Shown here: positions 37,250 to 64,000 of the stretch, piece by piece
Numbering within the stretch: position 1 is the first letter of the stretch
Layout of the letters: every line of letters begins with the position of its first letter
NCBI GenBank assembly: GCA_964035545.1
Contig: OZ037771.1
Span: 15,256,789-15,320,788 of the forward strand
DNA length: 64,000 nt
Reading direction: 5' to 3'
Origin: Bugula neritina
Taxonomy: Eukaryota > Bryozoa > Gymnolaemata > Cheilostomatida > Bugulidae
Notes under the pieces: generated by a model
The model's input: the letters and a program-made list of their open reading frames with translations, nothing else
What the model was told of the DNA's origin: nothing
The model's database searches: none
Program-made: the position numbers and the translations under genes

Positions 37250-40200
37250 ATGAGATTTTACAAAGTAGTAATTTTATCCATACCAGTTCTAGTGTTTGCC
37301 ATAGCAGGTAAATTCTAATATTATTTGTGGCTTGAGTATTTCAGCTATATTAATATTGAATTTGATTTTTATTATCAGTATCATTATGATTATGATGATG
37401 ATGATCATTAATCATTAATGATTATTAATATAAATATTAAATTTAATTATTATAATCATCTACTTTTACTTTAAGTTTAAGTGTAGACTTGGTTTTACTT
37501 CTAGTTTAACCCATTTTGATTTCGGTTTTCACCTCAACTGAGGTAATAAACTAAGGTAACAATATCAATATGAATATTAATAACATTCAACAAATACAAT
37601 GAATTTGATGTTTCTATTCAACATAATGATAAATATCAATATGATAATTGTATTATCTATTCACATTGAATTTGATACAATAGGCATAGCATCTATATTT
37701 GTAGTAAAAGTTCAAGTTGCTGATCTGTGATCATAAAATTTAATTTAATTTTTCCTTTAGTTTAATTTTATAATAATATTTTAAAGTTGAAGGTTGGAGA
37801 ATAAGCAATATCATTATATTAATACTAATAGTATAGTGATATAATAATACAGTAATATAATAATACGGTAATATAATAATACGGTAATATAATAATACAG
37901 TAATATAATAATACAGTATTACAATACAATAATTTGCATAAAAATAGTATAATACAAACAAAATAAGAAAAATTATGATTATGATTATCATACACATACC
38001 GATACTCGTACTGTCACTTAGAACAAAAATATCAAGTGATATTGATAAAACGCTGGTCCCAGTTTGGGTGTTAGAGCTTGGTAGTAAAAGTAGGCTAATT
38101 CTTTTAGTTCTACTTGCAATGACGTAAGCTAGAAGGATCACTATAACATTACTATAAGTATATGATGATTATATTTATAATTAATATCATAATAACAATT
38201 AGCAATTTGTATTACATTGGCCTTAAGGTAATTTACTATTACCTTAGGGAAACTTAGGCCCAGTTAAATTATTTCTAATTTCAATATAGCATGCCTAAGC
38301 GATTCACTAATTGAGTTGGCTTTATTCTGGAAGCTGAATCTGTGAATGTTATTACTAAATATTAACATGAAATTTAGTCGCTTAATTAGACAAATACTAG
38401 TAGTTATTCCAACTAACATCCTCTACTGTGCTATTGACTAAATTATAAATATTAATTTCTTTCTTTCAATTATTGAAACTGTTACTTTGATTTTTGAAAT
38501 GTGTTTTGAATACTGAGAATTCCAAGATAGTAGGTTATCTATGTGTAGTTCTAATAGCATTTATGTTGAAGGCTTTTGTTCTTCACAGTTGTATGTTATT
38601 TGACAGTACACAGACTAACTCGCACACCATTAAAGCAGAGCCCTCCAGACTGGAAGAATTTTGGCCGACTCTCTGATGAAGAAGCAAAGAAAGCAGCTCA
38701 TCGATCTCCGAGGCAGTTCCAGGTTATCAAGTATTTCCGTTGCAACTTGTATTCCAACTTGACTCTCATTATATTTTATTAACAGTTTTTGCTTTCATTA
38801 TCAAAGAAATATATTTTTTGTTTTTTTTTTGTAACTTTTGACTCAGTTAGCATTTTACTAACTTTTGATGGAGTTCACCGTTTAGCGTTCTTGCTTATAT
38901 ATCTAACAATATTTAATTCTTTATTTGAGATGTATATTTTTGTGGTTTGACTTTAGGTGGAGGTTAGTGATGAAGAGATCAAGGACTTTAAAGATCGTTT
39001 AACTCGAGTACGATTCCCTCCAGCCATGGAAGAGGAAGTCAACTTGACATACGGATTTCCGAGTCACGCCCTGTCTGGTCTAAGAGACAGTATGCTGTCT
39101 TTAGACTTGCACAAGTGGGCCGTCAAGGTATACGTTGGTCAGATGTTTTTGCTGATGTCATCAACTCAGTCTACTGTATATGTATATCAATAAATATATG
39201 TTGTAGCAGTTGTCTTTTCTCTCTCTTGCAGCTGAATACATACAAACAGTATAAGGTGAATATATTTGGACTGGATATTCACTACGCGATGGTGCCAGGC
39301 AATGCAGGTGAGTCATTTTTTCTACTGTCTCAGTATTACTTGAATCCGTAGATACCTGTGCTAGTATTACCCGTGTCAGCAGCATTATCTTAGTCAGCTG
39401 TTACCTGTGTCAGCTGTTACCTGTGTCAGCTGTTACCTGTACACCGACCCTGAAGTGTATTCTGATAATCACAGGTCTACCCAGAGTTCCCCTGCTCTTG
39501 GTTCACGGCTGGCCCGGCTCTTTCTACGAGTTCTACTCTGCTATACCTCTGCTGTTGAAGAAAGCTGCGGAGAACGGCTTTACTTATGACATCATAGTTC
39601 CATCGCTGCCAGGCTACGGGTACAGTGAAGCACCGTACCGCTCCGGTAAGCTGGTTGTTTTAGAATATAAGGCTGTATTTTGATACATTTGTTTATAAGT
39701 AATGACAGTGGACCTTTTGAGGTTATACGTTGGAGATGGTCTGAGAAATATTCTAAAAATATTTCTGCATTACTCTATCTGTGAAAGTTTTGTTCCGTAT
39801 ATCCAGTAGTAATTGATTTTTGAAAATTTGAGGTTATACGCCGAAAATATTCCAGAAGTATCCGTATTACACTATCTGTAAAAGTAATATTTTGTGAAAC
39901 ATTTACTATTTATATGCGAGTTTTGAGAGTTAATAGTTACTTTGTACTGGGTATACCAGAGTGTTTCATTGCACTGCAGGCTGTAGTCCTCGATACATGG
40001 CGGCCATGTTGAATGAGTTGATGACATCACACCTGGGATACAAGCAGTACGTCTCACAGGGTGGTGACTGGGGCTCGTTTGTGACTGAGTGGATTGCTGG
40101 ACTCTATCCTCAAAATCTGCTTGGCTTTCATGTGAATATGTGTGGACCACCTGGGCTCACTCACGACCTTAGAGTTCTTCCATACCAGGTAACTGCAAGG

Positions 40201-43200
40201 GCAGGGGGTAGCTCCCTCGCACCACTATGTAGCAATTCTAGTTCAAAATTTATTCATCAGTTCTCTTCAGTATGGTAGTAAATACTAAATACAACCCAAA
40301 TATCAGTAGTATCATTCCTTTGATTAGTTCTTGCGTTCGCATAATATAATAATGCTTGTAACTTCATCTTCAATCTACTAGCTCTGAACATGAAGTTCTA
40401 TTTATATATATTCTATTTATAGATATTCTATTTATAGATAGCCACTACCGTATTGCCCAGCTATTTCATGAGTGAAGAAGAAATAGAAATCTCTGACTAT
40501 AAAGGAATGTTTTCACATTACAAGTGGTTGATGCATGAAGGTGGATACTTTCACCTGCAGGCTACTAAACCAGACACTGTAGGTAGGTAAACTGTTGTAA
40601 CTAACTTTATAATTAGGAGTTATCATCTCAGTGGTTGTCTGTGGTTTGTAATGGAATTAATTTCCTCTGCTTTGGGATTGTCTCCTCACTCAGTGCGGAG
40701 TGCTATTTTAGGAACCTTGTAATGTTCTACTACCTTCTTACTTTAAATAGACTCCCACTCAACATCTGCATAGAACTTGTCAACTGTGAACAGTTTTACG
40801 ATTAAAAAGAAAAGTTTAAATGTTTGCTGAGAAATCTCACTATAACAGTTATGTATAAAATAGTTTGTTATAGTGTCGGGTTGCATAAAACTATGTAGTA
40901 TCTTGTAGTATACAATTTAAAGTGCATTATTCTGCTCCTCCCCTAACCACAGGAACTGGTATCAGTGACTCCCCTCTTGGCCTGGCCGTCTATATCATGG
41001 AGAAATTCTACACTTGGACGGACGACTCCACAGTAACTAAACCAATGAAACAGGCCACGTCTGATTTACCATTTACTACTGAAGATGTCTTGTACAATGT
41101 TCTTATATACTGGCATTCAAATTCCATGATGTCTTCTATGAGATTATATAAGGAGAGCATGAGAGAGTTTGGTGTGGTACCTTTGTAAGTATTTACTATG
41201 AGAAAGTGTGTTATGATGTCATTGTAAGTATTTACTATGAGAGAGTTTGGTGTGGTACCTTTGTAAGTATTTACTATGTGAGAGTTTGGTGTGGTACCTT
41301 TGTAAGTATTTACTATGTGAGAGTTTGGTGTGGTACCTTTGTAAGTATTTACTATGTGAGAGTTTGGTGTGGTACCTTTGTAAGTATTTACTATGTGAGA
41401 GTTTGGTGTGGTACCTTTGTAAGTATTTACTATGTGAGAGTGTTTGATGTGGTACCTTTGTAAGTATATACTATGAGAGAGTTTGGTGTGGTACCTTTGT
41501 AAGTATTTACTATGTGAGAGTTTGGTGTGGTACCTTTGTAAGTATTTACTATGAGAGAGTTTGGTGTGGTACCTTTGTAAGTATTTACTATGTGAGAGTG
41601 TTTGATGTGGTACCTTTGTAAGTATATACTATGAGAGAGTTTGGTGTGGTACCTTTGTAAGTATTTACTATGAGAGAGTTTGGTGTGGTACCTTTGTAAG
41701 TATTTACTATGAGAGAGTTTGGTGTGGTACCTTTGTAAGTATTTACTATGTGAGAGTTTGGTGTGGTACCTTTGTAAGTATTTACTATGAGAGAGTTTGG
41801 TGTGGTACCTTTGTAAGTATTTACTATGTGAGAGTGTTTGATGTGGTACCTTTGTAAGTATATACTATGAGAGAGTTTGGTGTGGTACCTTTGTAAGTAT
41901 TTACTATGTGAGAGTTTGGTGTGGTACCTTTGTAAGTATTTACTATGAGAGAGTTTGGTGTGGTACCTTTGTAAGTATTTACTATGTGAGAGTGTTTGAT
42001 GTGGTACCTTTGTAAGTATATACTATGAGAGAGTTTGGTGTGGTACCTTTGTAAGTATTTACTATGTGAGAGTTTGGTGTGGTACCTTTGTAAGTATTTA
42101 CTATGAGAGAGTTTGGTGTGGTACCTTTGTAAGTATTTACTATGTGAGAGTGTTTGATGTGGTACCTTTGTAAGTATATACTATGAGAGAGTTTGGTGTG
42201 GTACCTTTGTAAGTATTTACTATGAGAGAGTTTGGTGTGGTACCTTTGTAAGTATTTACTATGAGAGAGTTTGGTGTGGTACCTTTGTAAGTATTTACTA
42301 TGAGAGAGTTTGGTGTGGTACCTTTGTAAGTATTTACTATGTGAGAGTGTTTGATGTGGTACCTTTGTAAGTATATACTATGAGAGAGTTTGGTGTGGTA
42401 CCTTTGTAAGTATTTACTATGTGAGAGTGTTGGTTATGGTGTCATTGTAAGTATTTACTATGTGAGAGTTTGTTATGATGTCATTGTAAGTATTTACTAT
42501 GTGAGAGAGTTGGTTATGATGTCATTGTAAGTATTTACTATGAGAGAGAGTGTGTTATGATGTCATTGTAAGTATTTACTATGAGAGAGTTTGTTATGAT
42601 GTCATTGTAAGTATTTACTATGTGAGAGTTGGTTATGGTGTCATTGTAAGTATTTACTATGAGAGAGTTTGTTATGATGTCATTGTAAGTATTTACTATG
42701 TGAGAGTTGGTTATGATGTCATTGTAAGTATTTACTATGTGAGAGTGTGTTATGATGTCATTGTAAGTATTTACTATGTGAGAGTGTTGGTTATGGTGTC
42801 ATTGTAAGTATTTACTATGAGAGAGTTTGTTATGATGTCATTGTAAGTATTTACTATGTGAGAGTTGGTTATGGTGTCATTGTAAGTATTTACTATGAGA
42901 GAGTTTGTTATGATGTCATTGTAAGTATTTACTATGTGAGAGTTGGTTATGATGTCATTGTAAGTATTTACTATGTGAGAGTGTGTTATGATGTCATTGT
43001 AAGTATTTACTATGTGAGAGTTTGTTATGATGTCATTGTAAGTATTTACTATGTGAGAGTTGGTTATGATGTCATTGTAAGTATTTACTATGTGAGAGTG
43101 TTGGTTATGGTGTCATTGTAAGTATTTACTATGTGAGAGTTTGTTATGATGTCATTGTAAGTATTTACTATGTGAGAGTTGGTTATGATGTCATTGTAAG

Positions 43201-45689
43201 TATTTACTATGTGAGAGTGTGTTATGATGTCATTGTAAGTATTTACTATGTGAGAGTTGGTTATGATGTCATTGTAAGTATTTACTATGTGAGAGTGTGT
43301 TATGATGTCATTGTAAGTATTTACTATGTGAGAGTTTGTTATGATGTCATTGTAAGTATTTACTATGTGAGAGTTGGTTATGATGTCATTGTAAGTATTT
43401 ACTATGTGAGAGTGTTGGTTATGGTGTCATTGTAAGTATTTACTATGTGAGAGTTTGTTATGATGTCATTGTAAGTATTTACTATGTGAGAGTTGGTTAT
43501 GATGTCATTGTAAGTATTTACTATGTGAGAGAGTTGGTTATGATGTCATTGTAAGTATTTACTAAGAGTGAGAGTGTGTTATGATGTCATTGTAAGTATT
43601 TACTATGAGAGAGTTGGTTATGATGTCATTGTAAGTATTTACTATGTGAGAGTTGGTTATGATGTCATTGTAAGTATTTACTATGTGAGAGTTTGTTATG
43701 ATGTCATTGTAAGTATTTACTATGTGAGAGTTGGTTATGATGTCATTGTAAGTATTTACTATGTGAGAGTTTGTTATGATGTCATTGTAAGTATTTACTA
43801 TGTGAGAGTTGGTTATGATGTCATTGTAAGTATTTACTATGTGAGAGTGTTTGATGTGGTACCTTTGTAAGTATTTACTATGAGAGAGTTTGGTGTGGTA
43901 CCTTTGTAAGTATTTACTATGTGAGAGTTTGTTATGATGTCATTGTAAGTATTTACTATGTGAGAGTGTTGGTTATGGTGTCATTGTAAGTATTTACTAT
44001 GTGAGAGTTTGTTATGATGTCATTGTAAGTATTTACTATGTGAGAGTTGGTTATGATGTCATTGTAAGTATTTACTATGTGAGAGTGTGTTATGATGTCA
44101 TTGTAAGTATTTACTATGTGAGAGTTTGTTATGATGTCATTGTAAGTATTTACTATGTGAGAGTTGGTTATGATGTCATTGTAAGTATTTACTATGTGAG
44201 AGTGTGTTATGATGTCATTGTAAGTATTTACTATGTGAGAGTTTGTTATGATGTCATTGTAAGTATTTACTATGAGAGAGGGTTTGTTCTGATGTCATTG
44301 TAAGTATTTACTATGAGTGAGAGTTTGTTATGATGTCATTGTAAGTATTTACTATGTGAGAGTGTTGGTTATGATGTCATTGTAAGTATTTACTATGTGA
44401 GAGTTGGTTATGATGTCATTGTAAGTATTTACTATGTGAGAGTTGGTTATGATGTCATTGTAAGTATTTACTATGTGAGAGTTTGTTATGATGTCATTGT
44501 AAGTATTTACTATGTGAGAGTTGGTTATGATGTCATTGTAAGTATTTACTATGTGAGAGTGTTTGATGTGGTACCTTTGTAAGTATTTACTATGAGAGAG
44601 TTTGGTGTGGTACCTTTGTAAGTATTTACTATGTGAGAGTTTGTTATGATGTCATTGTAAGTATTTACTATGTGAGAGTGTTGGTTATGGTGTCATTGTA
44701 AGTATTTACTATGTGAGAGTTTGTTATGATGTCATTGTGAGTATTTACTATGTGAGAGTTGGTTATGATGTCATTGTAAGTATTTACTATGTGAGAGTGT
44801 GTTATGATGTCATTGTAAGTATTTACTATGAGAGAGGGTTTGTTCTGATGTCATTGTAAGTATTTACTATGAGTGAGAGTTTGTTATGATGTCATTGTAA
44901 GTATTTACTATGTGAGAGTGTTGGTTATGATGTCATTGTAAGTATTTACTATGTGAGAGTTGGTTATGATGTCATTGTAAGTATTTACTATGAGAGAGGG
45001 TTTGTTCTGATGTCATTGTAAGTATTTACTATGAGTGAGAGTTTGTTATGATGTCATTGTAAGTATTTACTATGTGAGAGTGTTGGTTATGATGTCATTG
45101 TAAGTATTTACTATGTGAGAGTTGGTTATGATGTCATTGTAAGTATTTACTATGTGAGAGTTTGTTATGATGTCATTGTAAGTATTTACTATGTGAGAGT
45201 TGGTTATGATGTCATTGTAAGTATTTACTATGAGTGAGAGTTTGCTGTTTCTATTTATAGCGAGAGTACAGATGTGCCAAGTGGCGTCCTGTTTAGCAAA
45301 TACGAAATCACTTTCTCCCCGAAGATCGTTGCTCAACTCAAATATACCAACTTGAAACATCACAAAGTTTCCTTACAAGGAGGTACTACTCACCTATATA
45401 CTACTCACCTGTACACTACTCACCTGTATACTACTCACCTGTACACTACTCACCTGTATACTACTCACTTGTATACTACTCACCTGTATACTACTCACCT
45501 GTACACTACTCACCTGTATACTACTCACCTGTCTACTACTCACCTGTATACTACTCACCTGTATACTACTCACCTGTACACTACTTACCTGTATACTAAT
45601 ATTGAATTGCAGGTCATTTTGCTGCCTTTGAAATGCCGGAACTGTTCAGTGAAGAAGTAGTTTCCTTCACTAAGAAGTTGAACTATTAG
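37250..45689 (+). CDS. EPHX1-like: Microsomal epoxide hydrolase (alpha/beta hydrolase)
   Basis: Ten exons: 37250-37307, 38589-38722, 38957-39127, 39232-39307, 39475-39645, 39980-40188, 40438-40582, 40953-41184, 45261-45382, 45613-45689. They total 1,395 bp, 464 residues (human EPHX1 455), with all phases consistent. The N-terminus is a single hydrophobic anchor (about residues 3-25), as in the ER enzyme. Catalytic landmarks: HGWPGS at about 157 (oxyanion), nucleophile Asp at about 233 in GGDWGS, acid Glu at about 414 (SKYEITFSP, aligned by me to the EPHX1 Glu), and His at about 441 in GGHFAAFE. The enzyme hydrolyses xenobiotic or lipid epoxides to diols; arthropod relatives act on juvenile hormone. 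It appears intact. Intron 8 is about 4.1 kb and consists of a minisatellite bearing the exon-8 donor. Reading past the exon-8 donor hits TAA at once. Confidence 0.94.
41185..45245 (+). repeat. Donor-bearing minisatellite filling epoxide hydrolase intron 8
   Basis: About 100 tandem copies of a 39 bp unit (some 41 or 42 bp). Each starts GTAAGTATTTACTATG and ends either in TGGTGTGGTACCTTT, a copy of the exon-8 tail, or in the variant TTATGATGTCATT. Exon-tail-type units dominate 41223-42410; the variant dominates from 42420 on, with exon-tail units reappearing around 43845-43915 and 44565-44630. Nearly every copy carries a perfect GTAAGT donor. One copy at about 44738 has GTGAGT instead. Confidence 0.97.
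45383..45597 (+). repeat. 15 bp minisatellite in epoxide hydrolase intron 9
   Basis: About 14 copies of TACTACTCACCTGTA, starting at the exon-9 donor GTACTACT. Confidence 0.92.
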
Positions 45690-47599
45690 CAGAATGTATA
45701 AGAACCCTCCGGAACATCCACCAAGTCCCAGAGTACTAGTCTACTAGCTGATCATAGGATGCTACTAACTCTCCCTAACTCCTGTTTCCAAAGAACATCA
45801 TTTACCGTGATTTATTAATATAAAATTAGCTACACTTTTTGGAGCTGGTGTCAAGTTGCGTTAACTCAAGTTCTTTTGACTCCTTAACTTAGCTCTACTC
45901 GACTGGAAGACTAAAGTTGCGTTTATACCTCTGCTGAAAAAAAGTACCAAGTTCAGTTAATAACGGTTGTCCGGGTACCCCTTATAGTCCAACTTAAAAT
46001 CGTTAAAATCATATTGATGCGGAAGCTTACTTTCAAAAAGGAAATCTGATTCGCCTAATCGTTATTTGATGCCCTTTGAAAACGTCGTGAATTAGTAATG
46101 TTGACAGCATAAAAGCGATAATTAAGAAGGCGTGGGCGATATAATTATTAACATTTAAGTACGTCATCTAATCGCTAAAGTCATAATTAAACAACAATGT
46201 TTACAAGGAGTTATTATTCCTTTTGAGTATTATTTTGAACTCGGCCGATCAAGTTATCACAGTACAAAAATTTTTACGAGTGGATTTTACAATGCAATTT
46301 TTTTTCTCGCCTCTCTGCTTTGTCCTGCTCTTACAATGCAATGCAACTCCGACTAATTGAATTTTTGACTGAAAATGGTGAATGTATAAACGCAACTTTG
46401 GACATGTTGCAAGATTCGAAATTTTTGTAAGTAAATTTTGTAATTTAGTTTTAGCACTCATAAGGAGTTTACATGTGTCTACTGGAGTAGTCGTCCTTTA
46501 TTAGCTCTCAATATTATTGCTGTGCTGGGCATAGGCAGGGACCTATACGTAGTTCTGGCAGTTTTATTTATATTCTAATGAGTTTATTAAGTCATGAAAA
46601 TGTTTATAGTTTTTATCAGTATGTTGAAAATATAATCCTTTACACCCAGCTATACTGTACACCCAGCTATACTGTACGCCCAGCTACGCTGTACACCCAG
46701 CTACGCTGTACACCCAGCTATACTGTACACCCAGTTACACTGTACACCCATATACGACAGTAACCACAGCGTCAGACTTCATTGTCTTCCAGTCCTGCTC
46801 ACTGTAGGGTTACAAATCAATAGATTAGTGAGGAGATCAATATGAAGGTAGATTGGATACAATAACTTGAACTAATACTCAGATCTTACCTCCTTTGTTG
46901 TTTATGAGATATAGATTTCTTCATTCCGTCTCCCAACGCTATTGTTCTCAATTTCTAATACATCAATAATTATACCATTCAACAATAGAATCAATCTATT
47001 TGTTTGTTGAGCTGTTACATTGGGGAGTATTGATTACCTTCTTCACCTTCTTACGTCCTCCTCTGTCAGCTATCTGACTCAGCTGCCTTCAAGGGTAAGT
47101 GGTTACTCCTTCAGCTGTCTCCAAATATATCTGATTATGTCATTATTTCTGTGCTTTTGCCTGTGTTATATTATAATTAAGACTTGGTAGACATTTTATA
47201 GATTTGAGGAGAGATCTAACCTGAAATGAATGTTTAGTTGTTTGTTTAACCTCAGTGCCGTAAGATCTGTACTTGATGAGAATTTTGTTAGTCATGCAAT
47301 AGGTTTTCTGTGAATTAATATTTTTTCGCTGTTTGGAAATAGAATGCGAAGCAATGGAAATGTAGTCATTTTGTTTTAACAACCAACAGTTGGAATGTTT
47401 GCAGTGAAGTATATTTTTAAGCCACGAGTGCAGAGCACACAAGCAGTTATGAAATTAATTTTTTACAGAAAAACTGCCAATAATAAATTTTTAAGCGCTG
47501 CTTCTTATTTAAAAAATTCAAATTATCAGTCTAGCCACTGTTTTTTAGTCATTTTCATGTCAATTTCTATCAGTTTTATACCAAATTTTCTGATTTTGT
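45690..47599. other. Intergenic region after epoxide hydrolase
   Basis: No coding exon recognised. Includes the epoxide hydrolase 3' UTR and a short 17 bp tandem repeat at 46640-46750. A donor-like AAGG/GTAAGT at 47094 may be a leader exon of the next gene, but nothing supports it further. Confidence 0.35.
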
Positions 47600-48032
47600 A
47601 GAAAGCTGTATTCACATAAAATCAATTTCTTTTCAACAAGTAGAAACAGTGTTTTGACCACCAACTGTATCCAGGTAAGTTTATTCTTCATTTTTGAAAA
47701 TAGTTGCTGCCATAATTTGAAAATCTGAAGTTATAAAACAACTTTTTCTCCCTGTAAAATGATGACTTACAATGCATAGTGCTGAAATATGATGCGCCAT
47801 TGTAACCGTTGGTGGTTCAGACATGGCTTATTGGTAGAGACCGACACTTGGTCATCCACCGGTCCGCTCTGTCCAACTCTAAGCTCTACATGCTGCCGTG
47901 TCATGCTGCCGTGTCAAGCTGCCTCGCTCAGTGTAGTATCTAACAGTGCTGCGTCATTCGTCTCTCATCACTGGTTGGACGTGTTTATTATCTATAAAAC
48001 TTTTGTACCTTTTGATTACAGAACTTTAGAAA
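47600..48032 (+). other. Putative 5' UTR exon and intron of the PAN-like gene
   Basis: A perfect donor (CCAG then GTAAGT) ends a possible exon at 47674. A TTACAG acceptor at 48016-48021 opens the exon that carries the ATG at 48033. This suggests a spliced non-coding leader. The start of the leader and the promoter cannot be seen. Confidence 0.35.

Positions 48033-64000
<15,968 letters not shown>

Noticed and set aside
41185-45245. CRISPR-like regular repeats
   Set aside because: No spacers; units are contiguous and lie in an animal gene intron.
46249-46461. Basic minus-strand ORF of 70 codons
   Set aside because: No recognisable motif, no splice partners, AT-rich composition like surrounding intergenic DNA.

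Overview
The window is nuclear DNA of a multicellular animal. It holds five protein-coding genes with many introns and canonical GT-AG splice sites. Every domain family seen (LRR, EGF, SRCR, MAM, PAN-like, NIPA, SLC25 ornithine carrier, microsomal epoxide hydrolase) is normal for animals. The very large SRCR/EGF adhesion-type protein, AT-rich DNA, short introns and dense minisatellites would suit a sponge or another non-vertebrate animal, but I cannot name the species. No CRISPR array, operon, tRNA or rRNA was seen.

Layout. (1) 25013 down to beyond position 1, minus strand: one giant gene, 54 exons in view and about 2,790 residues, encoding signal peptide, two LRR blocks with cysteine caps, EGF-like repeats, five SRCR-like modules, more EGF-like repeats and a MAM domain cut by the window edge. 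(2) 28464-25982, minus: a NIPA-type magnesium transporter, 5 exons, 355 residues. (3) 33413-35996, plus: a mitochondrial ornithine-type carrier (SLC25A15/A2-like), 6 exons, 308 residues. (4) 37250-45689, plus: a microsomal (EPHX1-like) epoxide hydrolase, 10 exons, 464 residues, with a 4 kb minisatellite in intron 8. (5) 48033 to beyond 64000, plus: a secreted or extracellular protein with at least 14 two-exon, four-cysteine PAN/Apple-like modules in which two subtypes alternate.

I assembled all gene models by hand. Exon lengths and intron phases agree across all 105 exons used (54+5+6+10+30, plus the partial exon at the right edge), which is strong internal support. The three middle genes are unrelated housekeeping functions: Mg2+ transport, mitochondrial ornithine exchange and epoxide detoxification. 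The two flanking genes are both large extracellular modular proteins and could act at the cell surface or in matrix, recognition or adhesion; that is inference.

The most unusual feature is in the introns. Most contain a tandem minisatellite, and in many the repeat unit carries a copy of the adjacent splice donor or acceptor, sometimes with the last or first bases of the exon. The extreme case is epoxide hydrolase intron 8, with about 100 copies of a unit containing the exon tail and a perfect GTAAGT donor. Similar donor- or acceptor-bearing arrays occur in the LRR/EGF/SRCR gene, the carrier gene and the PAN-like gene, on both strands.
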